Assembly: GCF_023674425.1 (NCBI RefSeq)
Contig: NZ_CP098401.1
Location: 2,401,501 to 2,465,500 of the forward strand
Direction of reading: 5' to 3'
DNA length: 64,000 nt
From: Sphingomonas donggukensis
GTDB lineage: Bacteria; Pseudomonadota; Alphaproteobacteria; Sphingomonadales; Sphingomonadaceae
How positions within the stretch are numbered: the stretch's first letter is position 1; the number at the start of each line of letters is the position of its first letter. Shown one piece after another: positions 28,704 to 37,329 of this stretch. A model generated the notes under the pieces. That model searched no databases. It saw only the letters and a list, made by a program, of their open reading frames with translations, and was not told where the DNA came from. Both the position numbers and the translations under genes were made by a program.

Positions 28704-28745
28704 ATTCGCGTGAACGGTGCATCCACGCGCCGTTCAGTGGCGAAT
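28704..28745 (+). terminator. Imperfect hairpin after the aminotransferase gene
   Basis: ATTCGC..TGAACGG (28704-28717) pairs with CCGTTCA..GCGAAT (28730-28745), with a small bulge and a 12-base loop. It begins 40 bp after the aspC stop. There is no T-run, so Rho-dependent ending or mRNA protection is more likely than intrinsic termination. Confidence 0.35.
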
Positions 28746-28849
28746 CTTCATAGCATCTTGAACGACGGATGCCGGATGCACATCTGGCGCCCGTCATAAG
28801 TAGCGAATCGCAACCGGTACGTGCCGGCGTGCCTCAAAGGACAAGTCCC

Positions 28850-28993
28850 ATGACTGCCAAGACCAAGCTCAGCTTCCTCCGCCTGTTCGTCGGCGGTTTT
28901 GCCCTCGGCGCCGCGGCGCTGGTGTCGGTGCAGGTGGTCCATGCCGACGACACCGCGCTGGTGCCCGCCGCCCACGCCGCCACGTCCCGCTGA
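28850..28993 (+). CDS. Small exported or membrane-anchored protein, 47 residues
   Basis: A 47-residue protein starting MTAKTKLSFLRLFVGGFALG, with one hydrophobic stretch (LFVGGFALGAAALVSVQVV) and then an AHADD-like site that could be cut by signal peptidase, leaving a short tail. A good ribosome-binding sequence (AAAGGACA) precedes ATG 28850 by about 8 bp. It lies just before the exported msrA, about 55 bp away. I know no function; it could be a small envelope protein. Confidence 0.6.
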   Translation: MTAKTKLSFLRLFVGGFALGAAALVSVQVVHADDTALVPAAHAATSR

Positions 28994-29047
28994 GCCGACG
29001 TCGCGCGCCGATGAAACTTTTCGGTCCGCTCGCGCGAATATAGGGTC

Positions 29048-29710
29048 ATGATGTTCAAGCACGCCGCCCCCGTTGCCATCGTCCTGGCCGCTGTCGCCAT
29101 CGCCGCCAGTGCGGTCCCCGGTCGCGCCGAAAAGGCGGTCGCCATCCCCGCGCCGGCCCGTGACGCTCCGCCCACGCCGGGGATGCAGACCGCGGTGCTC
29201 GCCGGCGGGTGCTTCTGGGGGATGGAAGCGGTGTTCGAGGGCGTGAAGGGCGTGCGATCGGTGGTCAGCGGCTATGCCGGCGGCACCCGCGACACCGCGA
29301 CCTACGCCGCCGTCTCGACCGAACGCACCCGTCATGCCGAGGCGATCCGCATCACGTACGATCCGCGCGTCGTCAGCTACGGCACGCTGCTGCGTGTCTA
29401 TTTCTCGGTCGCGCACGATCCGACGCAGGTGGATGGGCAATATCCCGATTCGGGCCCAAGCTACCGCTCGGCGATCTTCCCGCAGACCCCGGCGCAGCGC
29501 ATGGTCGCGCAGACCTACATCGCCCAGCTGTCGAACACCCGCGCCTTCGCCAAGCCGATCGCGACGAAGATCGAGGCCGGCGGCTTCTTCCCCGCCGAGG
29601 CGGAGCATCAGGATTTCGCCCGGCGCAATCCGAACCATCCGTATATCACCCGCTGGGATAAGCCGAAGGTCGCGGCGTTCAAGGCGGCCTTCCCGGCGCT
29701 GGTCGGCTAG
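29048..29710 (+). CDS. msrA: Peptide methionine sulfoxide reductase MsrA, exported form
   Basis: Reduces the S-epimer of methionine sulfoxide in proteins. The catalytic GGCFWGMEAVFEGVKGV and the C-terminal EHQDF segment are clear. At 220 residues it is longer than cytoplasmic MsrA because it has an N-terminal signal peptide (APVAIVLAAVAIAASAVPGRA), so it should repair periplasmic proteins. Only one cysteine is visible, in the active site; a resolving cysteine in the usual C-terminal tail is absent, so another thiol must recycle it. ATG 29051 is an alternative start. The stop overlaps that of the convergent DUF1489 gene. Confidence 0.93.
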   Translation: MMFKHAAPVAIVLAAVAIAASAVPGRAEKAVAIPAPARDAPPTPGMQTAVLAGGCFWGMEAVFEGVKGVRSVVSGYAGGTRDTATYAAVSTERTRHAEAIRITYDPRVVSYGTLLRVYFSVAHDPTQVDGQYPDSGPSYRSAIFPQTPAQRMVAQTYIAQLSNTRAFAKPIATKIEAGGFFPAEAEHQDFARRNPNHPYITRWDKPKVAAFKAAFPALVG

Positions 29711-30126
29711 ATCAGCGCCAGATCGTTGAGGCGCCCGATCAGCGCCGCCGGCATCTCCGCCACCCCGTCCGCACCACCGCCGAGATCGATCGGCGCATCG
29801 GCATCCTCCAGATAGCGCCAGCCCTGGTGCGCGCGCTTGCCGCGCGGCTGTACCACGATCAGCTTCGGCGCGAGGGTGATCGCCACGCGCCCGCCCTCGG
29901 CCTCGCCAAAGCCCAGGATCGGGGAGCGGGCGACCAGCTGGTGCTTGATGATCCAATAGAGCGATCCGTTCGGACCCTCGTCGCTCGCGATCTCGCTTGC
30001 CCGCTTGGGCAGGTAGCGCGTCGTCAGGATCAGGCCCGATCCCTCCGCCGCGCGCAACCGCGCACGCTCCTGCAGCGAGGCGAGGCTGTCGTGCCCGAAG
30101 GCGACCTTTGTCAGATGCAGCGGCAC
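29707..30126 (-). CDS. DUF1489 family protein
   Basis: A 139-residue protein of the DUF1489 family, found almost only in alphaproteobacteria. The start MPLHLTKVAFGHDSLASLQER, LTTRYLPKRASEI, SLYWIIKHQLVARSPILGF and the late PRGKRAHQGWRYLE are typical. It has no membrane segment and no known activity. It is followed on the same strand by nothing and shares the CTAG of its stop with msrA. MgtE is 30 bp upstream on the same strand side and may be transcribed separately. Confidence 0.88.
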   Translation of the reverse strand: MPLHLTKVAFGHDSLASLQERARLRAAEGSGLILTTRYLPKRASEIASDEGPNGSLYWIIKHQLVARSPILGFGEAEGGRVAITLAPKLIVVQPRGKRAHQGWRYLEDADAPIDLGGGADGVAEMPAALIGRLNDLALI

Positions 30127-30157
30127 GCCGGTAATCTGGGGAGCGCGGCCTCGCGGC

Positions 30158-31564
30158 TCAACCCACCAGCCCGCTCGCGCTCGCGAGGCCGAGGAAAACG
30201 AGGAAGCCCATCGAATCGGTCATCATGGTCACGAAGATCGATGAGGCGACCGCGGGATCGAGCTTTAGCCGCTCCAGCGTCAGCGGCACGACGACGCCCG
30301 ACAGGCCGGCCAGGATGATGTTGCCGAGCATCGCCGTCGCGATCACCGCGCCCAGCAGCGGGTTGGCGTAGAACAGCCCGACCGCGGTGCCGATCACCAC
30401 CGCGACCGTCAGCCCGTTCATCATCGCGACCGCGATCTCGCGCCGGATGGTGCGCCAGGTATTCGAGCGGGTAAGCTGGTTGGTGGCGAGCGCGCGCACC
30501 GTCACCGCCATCGTCTGCGTGCCGGCGTTGCCGCCGACGCCCGCCACGATCGGCATCAGCGCGGCGAGCGCGACCATCTTGCTGATCGTGCCTTCGAACA
30601 TGGTGATGATCGTCGCGGCGACGAGTGCGGTGCCGAGGTTGGCGATCAGCCAGCGCACGCGCGCGGTGTAGGAATCGCGGATCGGTTCGTTGATGTCGCC
30701 ATCGCCCGCGCCCGACAGCAGCAGCGCGTCCTCGCCCGCTTCTTCCTGGATGATGTGGACGACGTCATCGACGGTGATCATGCCGACCAGCCGGCCGGAC
30801 GCGTCGGTGACCGCCGCGGAGATCAGCGCGTATTTCTGGAACCGCAATGCGACTTCCTCCTGGTCCATGTCGACCGGGATCAGCGTCTGCTCGCGCTTCA
30901 TCACGTCGGCGATCGCGATGCCGCGCGGGGTGCGCAGGATCCACGACAGCTGGCACGTGCCGACCGGCTTGTGCCGCGAATCGACGACGAAGATTTCCCA
31001 GAAATCGGTCGTCAGATCCTCGTTGTGGCGCAGGTAATCGATCGCGTCGCCGACGCTCCAGTGCTCGGGCACCGCGATCAGCTCGCGCTGCATCAGGCGG
31101 CCGGCGGATTCCTCGGGGTAGGAGAGCGCCTCCTCGATCGCGGCACGGTCGTCGGGCTCCATCGCGCGCAGCACTTCGCGCTGGTCGGCGGCGTCCATGT
31201 CCTCGATGATCGCGACGGCATCGTCGGTATCGAGTTCGGCGGCGAGGTCGGCGACTTCCTGCGGCTCGAGCGCGTCGATCAGGTCCTCGCGGACGTAATC
31301 GTTCATCTCGGCGAACACGTCGCCGTCGACCAGCCCGCTCAGCGCATGCGCCAGGCTCGCGCGGTCCTCGTGCCCGGTCAGCTCGAACAGGTCGGCGATG
31401 TCGGCGGGGTGCAGCGGCTCGACCAGATCGCGCGCGCGCTCGACGTCGCCGTCCTCAACCGCATCGAGCACCGCGCGGACGAATTCGGGCTTCAGCCGGT
31501 CGTCCTCGTCCAGCTCGCTGACTTCGGTCACGCCCGCGTCGGCGGGATGCTCGGTTTCGCTCAT
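30158..31564 (-). CDS. mgtE: Magnesium transporter MgtE
   Basis: Mg2+ channel of the inner membrane. 468 residues in the usual order: an acidic N-terminal domain (HPADIADLFELTGHEDRASLA), a CBS-domain pair (about residues 150-270, with EHWSVGDAIDYLRHNEDLT and LVGMITVDDVVHIIQEE), then five membrane helices holding GVGGNAGTQTMAVTVRALA. The cytoplasmic domains sense Mg2+ and close the pore. I start at ATG 31564 (MSETEHPADAGV). No M-box leader is visible upstream. Confidence 0.95.
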   Translation of the reverse strand: MSETEHPADAGVTEVSELDEDDRLKPEFVRAVLDAVEDGDVERARDLVEPLHPADIADLFELTGHEDRASLAHALSGLVDGDVFAEMNDYVREDLIDALEPQEVADLAAELDTDDAVAIIEDMDAADQREVLRAMEPDDRAAIEEALSYPEESAGRLMQRELIAVPEHWSVGDAIDYLRHNEDLTTDFWEIFVVDSRHKPVGTCQLSWILRTPRGIAIADVMKREQTLIPVDMDQEEVALRFQKYALISAAVTDASGRLVGMITVDDVVHIIQEEAGEDALLLSGAGDGDINEPIRDSYTARVRWLIANLGTALVAATIITMFEGTISKMVALAALMPIVAGVGGNAGTQTMAVTVRALATNQLTRSNTWRTIRREIAVAMMNGLTVAVVIGTAVGLFYANPLLGAVIATAMLGNIILAGLSGVVVPLTLERLKLDPAVASSIFVTMMTDSMGFLVFLGLASASGLVG

Positions 31565-31792
31565 GTCCCGGCCTCCCGTCGGCGTTGCAGACCGGTCCCT
31601 AACCGCGTGCGCCCGGCCTGCCAACACGTGCGTTGGGCGGGTTCTGCCAACGACCGGCTGCAACTTCTCGATAAGGCGCGAAAATCATGGCTTCAGCGGT
31701 GGTTGAGCGCCGTGCGCGGCGGCTTTGCGGTTTGCAACCCGCCGCGCGCCAGCCTACGGCGCGACCTTTCCAAACGCCCTGAGGAGTTGCAC

Positions 31793-32263
31793 GTGGCCGA
31801 AACTTTCGAAACGCTGACGATGACGCTGGACGCCGGCGACGGCAAAGGTGGCGACGTCACCATCCGCCTGCGCCCCGACCTGGCGCCCGGCCATGTCGAG
31901 CGGATCGCGACGCTGGCGAACGAGGGTTTCTACGACGGCGTGGTGTTCCACCGCGTCATCGACGGTTTCATGGCGCAGGGCGGCGACCCGACCGGCACCG
32001 GCACCAGCGGATCGAAGCTGCCCGACCTGAAGGCCGAGTTCAGCAAGGAGCCGCACGCACGCGGCGTGTGCTCGATGGCGCGCACGATGGCCCCCAATTC
32101 GGCCAACAGCCAGTTCTTCATCTGCCTGGATGACGCGACCTTCCTCGATGGCCAGTACACCGTGTGGGGCGAGGTGACGTCGGGCATGGAGCATGTCGAC
32201 GCGCTGCCCAAGGGCGAGCCGCCGCGCAATCCGGGCAAGATCGTGCGAGCGAAGGCGATCTAG
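31793..32263 (+). CDS. Peptidyl-prolyl cis-trans isomerase, cyclophilin type
   Basis: A 156-residue cytoplasmic cyclophilin. The active-site segment [24 protein letters not shown]-type (here ending [12 protein letters not shown]), [16 protein letters not shown] and [12 protein letters not shown] are the family core. It has no signal peptide, so it helps fold cytoplasmic proteins. The start is a GTG at 31793 ([10 protein letters not shown]), chosen because a ribosome-binding sequence (GAGGAG) lies 7 bp before it and longer readings run into low-quality sequence. A REPIN-like repeat pair follows the stop. Confidence 0.93.
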   Translation: [156 protein letters not shown]

Positions 32264-32319
32264 CGACCGCTAAATCGCTGTCTCGGCGCTCGCCGCGGCC
32301 GGCGACGCGAACGCGACGA

Positions 32320-32396
32320 CCGACGGCGTGGCTTTGCCACGCCGCGGATTCGCGATCGGAGGATCCAGAAGCGACGCGGCAAAGCCGCGCCGTCGG
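32320..32396. repeat. REPIN-like inverted pair, GGCTTTGCC hairpin family
   Basis: Element 32320-32345 (core GGCGTGGC-TTT-GCCACGCC) faces element 32373-32396 (core GCGGC-AAA-GCCGC followed by GCCGTCGG). They are inverted relative to each other and match the pair at 4271-4338 and the rho terminator at 56024-56050. The gap 32264-32451 between the cyclophilin and the LysR gene holds this pair and shorter GC inverted repeats, but no gene. Confidence 0.75.
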
Positions 32397-32451
32397 CCGA
32401 TCGCTCCGCATCGCCGGCCGGCGACGGTGGTCGAGCCGCGGATTAGCGTCG

Positions 32452-33336
32452 CTAATCCGCTGCCACCGTCTCGACAATCCAGTCGTGGAAAATCCGTACC
32501 GGCCGCGTCTGCAACGCGCGCGGGCGGCACGCAAACCAGTAGCTGTAGTCGCTTTCGGTCACGACATCGAACAGCTGCACCAGCCGGTCGTCGTTCGCCG
32601 CCTCGAAATGCGATTCGAGCATGAACGCGACGCCGAGCCCTTGCGCCGCCGCTTCCAGCATCAGCGACCCCGAATCGAAATGATCGACTGCCAGCGGCTC
32701 GAGGTCGGGGAAGCCCGCCGCGCGCCGCCACTGGGTGAAGGTATCGGGCATGTCGCGGTGGAGCAGCGCGGTCAGCCCGCGCATCTGCTCCGGGTCGGTC
32801 ACCGGCGTCGCCCCCTCGCGCAGCGACTTGTGCCCGATCGCATAGACGCGGTTGCGGTCGAGACGCCGGGCGTAGAGCGTCGGGTCGATCTCGCGCGCCA
32901 GCACGATCGCCACATCCAGCCCGTCGCCGAGCCGGGTGGTGCCATGCCCCGCGGTATCGACGTCGAGGTGGAGTTCGGGATGCAGTCGTTTCAGCTCGCC
33001 CATCCGCGGCAGCAGGCGCTGGGTCGCGAACAGCGGCAGCACGCCCAGCCGCAGCCGCAGCAACTCGACCCCGCTCGTCATCGCCTCGACCGTGTCGGAC
33101 ATGGCGTCCAGCGCGGGGGCGATGCCGGCCAGCAGCCGTTCGCCGTCGCCGTTCAGCCTGAGCGCCTGATGCCGCCGCTCGAACAGCGGCTTGCCGATGA
33201 AGCGTTCCAGCGCCTGTACGCGCCGGCTGAGCGCGGGCGAGGACAGCGCGAGTTCCTCGGCGGCGGCCTTGATCGAGCCGAGCCGCGCGACCTGGACGAA
33301 TGCCTCGATCGCGGTGAGCGGGGGGAGCCTGCGCAT
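32452..33336 (-). CDS. LysR family transcriptional regulator
   Basis: A 294-residue LysR-type regulator, closest in look to the GcvA branch. The N-terminal helix-turn-helix is MRRLPPLTAIEAFVQVARLG followed by SIKAAAEELALSSPALSRRV; the rest is the periplasmic-binding-protein-like effector domain, ending EIVETV-like (IVETVAAD). I start at ATG 33336, the usual start for the family; an in-frame ATG at 33498 has a purine-rich run in front but would add 54 residues of non-family sequence. It is divergent from the CDC48 gene, which it might control, although LysR targets often are the divergent neighbour only by tendency. Confidence 0.9.
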   Translation of the reverse strand: MRRLPPLTAIEAFVQVARLGSIKAAAEELALSSPALSRRVQALERFIGKPLFERRHQALRLNGDGERLLAGIAPALDAMSDTVEAMTSGVELLRLRLGVLPLFATQRLLPRMGELKRLHPELHLDVDTAGHGTTRLGDGLDVAIVLAREIDPTLYARRLDRNRVYAIGHKSLREGATPVTDPEQMRGLTALLHRDMPDTFTQWRRAAGFPDLEPLAVDHFDSGSLMLEAAAQGLGVAFMLESHFEAANDDRLVQLFDVVTESDYSYWFACRPRALQTRPVRIFHDWIVETVAAD

Positions 33337-33517
33337 CGTGTCGCCATGATGCGTCGGGTGTGGGTGCGATGCAACAGAGCGATTGTCCGAAACGCCGCTG
33401 TAACCGGTTCCATCTTGCAGTTTCTGCAACCGCGAGCCTGTTCTTCGCACTTGCACAAGATCGTGCTGCGCCGCACATAGAGCAGGCCTTTCAGGCATCC
33501 TCTCCTAAAACTTTTCC

Positions 33518-33547
33518 GGCCGGTCCCTTGGGATCGGCCATTTTTTT
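33518..33547 (+). terminator. Intrinsic-terminator-like hairpin with T7 tract upstream of the CDC48 gene
   Basis: GGCCGGTCCC (33518-33527) pairs with GGGATCGGCC (33530-33539) in a 10-bp stem with one mismatch, followed by A and seven T residues (33541-33547). It faces plus-strand transcription 70 bp before the CDC48 start. No plus-strand gene precedes it in the 280-bp gap, so it would end either an unannotated small RNA or an early CDC48 transcript (attenuation). Confidence 0.55.
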
Positions 33548-33616
33548 GCCCCTCGCAGGCGGGGAACCGCCACCCTATCTGACGCGCTTGCCAATCGAGC
33601 GCAGCGTGAAAGGGGC

Positions 33617-35920
33617 ATGATGGCCGACGACGAACAACCGGTTCGGAAACTGCAGGTCGCGAATTCGCGACCCGAGGACAGCGGGCGCGGGCTTGCGCAT
33701 ATGCCGCGGACGATGATGGCGGCGCTGGGCGTGACCCAGGGCGACGTGATCGAGATCGTCGGCAAGCGATCGACCCCCGCCACCGCGGTCCTGCCCTACG
33801 CCGAGGACGAGGGGCTGGAGATCCTGCGCATCGACGGGCTCCAGCGCGCCAACGCCGGCGTCGGATCGGGCGATTTCGTCGAGGTCCGCGCCGCCCAGTC
33901 GAAGCCGGCGACCCGCGTCGTCTTCGCCCCCGCCGCCAAGAACGTGCGGTTGCAGGGCCAGCCCGGCGCGCTGAAGCGCAGTTTCGCCGACCGTCCGGTC
34001 TGCGCGGGCGATACCGTCGCCATCGTCGGGCAGCAGCGCGTGACCGGCGCCGACCTGCCGCCGAACATCGCGCAAATGCTCAACGCGCCGGCATATGCGT
34101 TGCAGGAAATCCGCATGGTCGTCGTGTCGACCGTGCCGAAGGGGATCGTCCACCTCGACGAGAATACCGAGGTCGAGCTGCGCGCGGATTACGAGGAGCC
34201 CAAGGAATCGCGGCGCGCCGACGTCACCTATGACGACATCGGCGGGATGGCCGCGACGATCGACCAGTTGCGCGAAATGGTGGAGCTGCCGCTGCGTTAC
34301 CCCGAGCTGTTCCAGCGGCTGGGCGTCGATCCGCCCAAGGGCGTGCTGCTCCACGGCCCGCCCGGTACCGGCAAGACGCGCTTGGCGCGCGCCGTCGCCA
34401 ACGAATCGGACGCGGCGTTCTTCCTGATCAACGGTCCCGAGATCATGGGGTCGGCCTATGGCGAATCCGAAAAGCGCCTGCGCGACGTGTTCGAGGAAGC
34501 GTCCGCCAATGCGCCCTCGATCGTGTTCATCGACGAGATCGATTCGATCGCGCCCAAGCGCGGGCAGGTTTCAGGCGAGGCGGAGAAGCGCCTGGTCGCG
34601 CAGCTGCTCACCATCATGGACGGACTCGAGGCACGCGCCAACGTGGTCATCATCGCCGCGACCAACCGTCCCGAGGCGATCGACGAGGCGCTGCGGCGTC
34701 CGGGTCGGTTCGACCGCGAGATCGTGGTCGGCGTGCCCGACGAGCGCGGACGCCGCGAGATCCTGGGCATCCACACCCGCGGCATGCCGCTGGCGCCCAA
34801 CATCGACCTGGATGAGCTGGCACGGACCACCTACGGCTTCGTCGGGGCGGACATGGCGGCGCTGACGCGCGAGGCGGCGATCGAGGCGGTGCGGCGGATC
34901 ATGCCGAAGCTGAACCTCGAGGATCGGTCGATCCCGCCCGAGGTGCTCGATACGCTGTCGGTCACGCGCGACGATTTCGTCGAGGCGCTGAAGCGCGTGC
35001 AGCCGTCGGCGATGCGCGAGGTCATGGTGCAGGCGCCGAGCGTCCGCTGGAGCGACGTGGGCGGGCTCGACGACGCGCAGGAGCGGCTGAAAGAAGGCGT
35101 CGAACTGCCGCTGAAGGATCCCGATGCGTTCCGGCGTTTAGGGATTCGTCCGGCCAAGGGGTTCCTGCTCTACGGCCCGCCCGGTACCGGCAAGACGTTG
35201 CTTGCCAAGGCGGTCGCGCGCGAATCGCAGTCGAACTTCATCGCCACCAAGGCCAGCGACATGCTGTCCAAATGGTATGGCGAAAGCGAGCAGCAGATCG
35301 CTCGCCTGTTCGCCCGCGCGCGTCAGGTTGCGCCGTGCATCATCTTCATCGACGAACTCGATTCGCTGGTGCCCGCGCGCGGCGGCGGCATGGGCGAGCC
35401 GCAGGTGACCGAGCGGGTGGTGAACACCATCCTCGCCGAGATGGACGGGCTGGAGGAATTACAGTCGGTCGTCGTCATCGGCGCGACCAACCGCCCCAAC
35501 CTGATCGATCCGGCGCTGTTGCGGCCCGGGCGGTTCGACGAGCTGATCTACGTCGGCGTTCCCGACCAGGCCGGGCGCCGGCGGATCCTCGGCATCCAGA
35601 CGCAGAAGATGCCGCTCGGCGCCGATGTCGACCTCGATGCGGTCGCGGCCCGCACCGACCACTATACCGGTGCGGACCTTGAGGACGTGGTCCGCCGCGC
35701 CGGCCTGATTGCTCTCCGCCATTCGCTGACGGCGACCAACGTGACGATGGCCGATTTCGACAAGGCGCTTTCCGATTCCCGTGCGTCGGTGACGCCCGAG
35801 ATGGAAGAGGAGTATCGCGCGATGTCGGCACGGCTGAAGCAGGAATCGATGGCGATCCAGCCGATCGGCTTCGTCGCGCCGGGCATGCTCAAGGGGCGCG
35901 GGCCGAAGGGCGCAGACTGA
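33617..35920 (+). CDS. CDC48/p97 (VAT-like) family AAA+ ATPase
   Basis: A 767-residue protein with the full architecture of archaeal VAT and eukaryotic p97: an N-terminal substrate domain (about 1-195) and two AAA+ rings. D1 has Walker A GPPGTGKT at about 247-254 and Walker B FIDEID near 306; D2 has Walker A GPPGTGKT at about 520-527 and Walker B FIDELD near 579. Both Walker B glutamates are present, so both rings should hydrolyse ATP. It would unfold or extract proteins in the cytoplasm. No ubiquitin-like partner or protease gene is nearby. ATG 33620 has better ribosome-site spacing (AAGGGG) than ATG 33617. The 3' end overlaps the convergent MFS gene by 32 bp. Confidence 0.95.
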   Translation: MMADDEQPVRKLQVANSRPEDSGRGLAHMPRTMMAALGVTQGDVIEIVGKRSTPATAVLPYAEDEGLEILRIDGLQRANAGVGSGDFVEVRAAQSKPATRVVFAPAAKNVRLQGQPGALKRSFADRPVCAGDTVAIVGQQRVTGADLPPNIAQMLNAPAYALQEIRMVVVSTVPKGIVHLDENTEVELRADYEEPKESRRADVTYDDIGGMAATIDQLREMVELPLRYPELFQRLGVDPPKGVLLHGPPGTGKTRLARAVANESDAAFFLINGPEIMGSAYGESEKRLRDVFEEASANAPSIVFIDEIDSIAPKRGQVSGEAEKRLVAQLLTIMDGLEARANVVIIAATNRPEAIDEALRRPGRFDREIVVGVPDERGRREILGIHTRGMPLAPNIDLDELARTTYGFVGADMAALTREAAIEAVRRIMPKLNLEDRSIPPEVLDTLSVTRDDFVEALKRVQPSAMREVMVQAPSVRWSDVGGLDDAQERLKEGVELPLKDPDAFRRLGIRPAKGFLLYGPPGTGKTLLAKAVARESQSNFIATKASDMLSKWYGESEQQIARLFARARQVAPCIIFIDELDSLVPARGGGMGEPQVTERVVNTILAEMDGLEELQSVVVIGATNRPNLIDPALLRPGRFDELIYVGVPDQAGRRRILGIQTQKMPLGADVDLDAVAARTDHYTGADLEDVVRRAGLIALRHSLTATNVTMADFDKALSDSRASVTPEMEEEYRAMSARLKQESMAIQPIGFVAPGMLKGRGPKGAD

Positions 35921-37184
35921 CGATCGCGTAGATGAACAGCGCGACCAGCGCGACCGCTGCCGTCAGATACGGCAGCGGTCGCGACAGTTCGTACAGCCCG
36001 ACCCCGATCGACGGGCCGAGCACGAACGACGCGCCGTTCACCGACGTGACCTTGCCCGCGACCGACCCCTGCGCCGCCTGCCCGACCGCCAGCGACGCGC
36101 CCGCGGTATAGCCCGGGCGGACGAAGCCGAAGCCCATCGCCGACAGCGCATAGCCGCCGGCGATGCCGTACAGCGTCGTCGCCATGCCGGTCGCGGCACA
36201 GCCGACCGCGGCGATCACCAGCCCGACGATCGCCAGCGTCCTGGGCTTCAGGTCGAGCAGCGGGATGAATCCCCATTGCACCAGCAGCGCGGCACCCGCG
36301 CCCATCATCAGCACAAGGCCGGTCGGTTGCAGCGCGTCCGCCGGAGCCAACTGCAACCGGTCGATCACCAGGAACCCGATCGCCTGTCCGGTCATCGCCT
36401 GCGCGTGCCCCATGATCAGCCCGATCACGACCCACACGCGGATACGGGAATCGAGGAAGCCGACCCTTTCGCTCCCCTCGGCAGTCGCAGCGGTCACGCT
36501 GGCGCCCGATGGCTGGCCGCCGATCGAGGGATAGGCCGACGCCGCGCCGTGCCCGGCATTGCCGCCGCTGACGGGGAGCATCTGCAACACCGCGACCAGC
36601 ATCGCCGCGCCGATCGCGAGCGCGAAGAACGCAGGCCCCGCCAGTCCCACCTGGACCGTGCCGATATGGCCGAGCACGAGATAGGGCGCGACCGCCGGTC
36701 CCAGGATCGTACCCAGGCCGAACGCTGACGCCAGCAGCGCCAGCGCGCGCGTGCGATCGTCGCGGCTGGTCCGCCCGGCGACGATCGCCTGCACCGCCGG
36801 CGGCGCCGCCGACCCGAAACTGCCGTACAGCATCCGCCCGACGACGAAGGCGACGAACGCCGCGGTACCCGATATCCAGCCGTTGATCCCCATCATCAGG
36901 AACAGCCCGCACACCAGCAGCGATGCGCAGAATCCGGCGAGCCCCAGCAGGATCATCGAGCGATGGCCGTAGCGATCCGAACGATTGGCCCAGAAGGGCG
37001 CGGCGATCACCCACATCAGCGCAGAGACCGAGAAAGCGGCGGCGACCGCGCTGTCGGCGACCCCGAGCGAGCGCCCCAGCGCGGGCAATACCGATTGCAG
37101 CGCGGTGTTGCCCGCCGCGATCGTCAGCATCACCGCGAACATCAGCGAAAAGGTGCGGTCTAGGCGGGGAGCGGGAAGGGCCAT
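35889..37184 (-). CDS. MFS transporter
   Basis: A 431-residue major facilitator superfamily permease with twelve hydrophobic segments. The loop 2-3 motif is ANRSDRYGHRSMILLG, and GPAVAPYLVLGHIG and GRTSRDDRTRALAL are in the expected places. The pattern fits drug/metabolite proton antiporters of the multidrug type, but the substrate is not predictable. I start at ATG 37184 (MALPAPRLDRTFS). Its last 32 bp overlap the end of the CDC48 gene on the other strand. Confidence 0.9.
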   Translation of the reverse strand: MALPAPRLDRTFSLMFAVMLTIAAGNTALQSVLPALGRSLGVADSAVAAAFSVSALMWVIAAPFWANRSDRYGHRSMILLGLAGFCASLLVCGLFLMMGINGWISGTAAFVAFVVGRMLYGSFGSAAPPAVQAIVAGRTSRDDRTRALALLASAFGLGTILGPAVAPYLVLGHIGTVQVGLAGPAFFALAIGAAMLVAVLQMLPVSGGNAGHGAASAYPSIGGQPSGASVTAATAEGSERVGFLDSRIRVWVVIGLIMGHAQAMTGQAIGFLVIDRLQLAPADALQPTGLVLMMGAGAALLVQWGFIPLLDLKPRTLAIVGLVIAAVGCAATGMATTLYGIAGGYALSAMGFGFVRPGYTAGASLAVGQAAQGSVAGKVTSVNGASFVLGPSIGVGLYELSRPLPYLTAAVALVALFIYAIVSLRPSARAP

Positions 37185-37329
37185 CGCGCGCCAGCTTGGC
37201 CGCGCGGAGAGCGTGTCGCAACCTTTCAGGCCGACGTGCGCTTCATACCATCGCGCAGGTGCTTGCATGTTGCGCGCAAAATTGCGACGCAACCGCCCGC
37301 TATCGTCCTTCGATTGAACAGGGAATTTG

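Noticed and set aside
32264..32451. A short gene between the cyclophilin and LysR genes
   Set aside because: All open frames there pass through inverted repeats and lack a start with ribosome site.
33360..33620. An 86-codon plus-strand frame in the LysR-CDC48 gap
   Set aside because: It runs through the terminator-like hairpin and overlaps the CDC48 start, with no ribosome site or family similarity.
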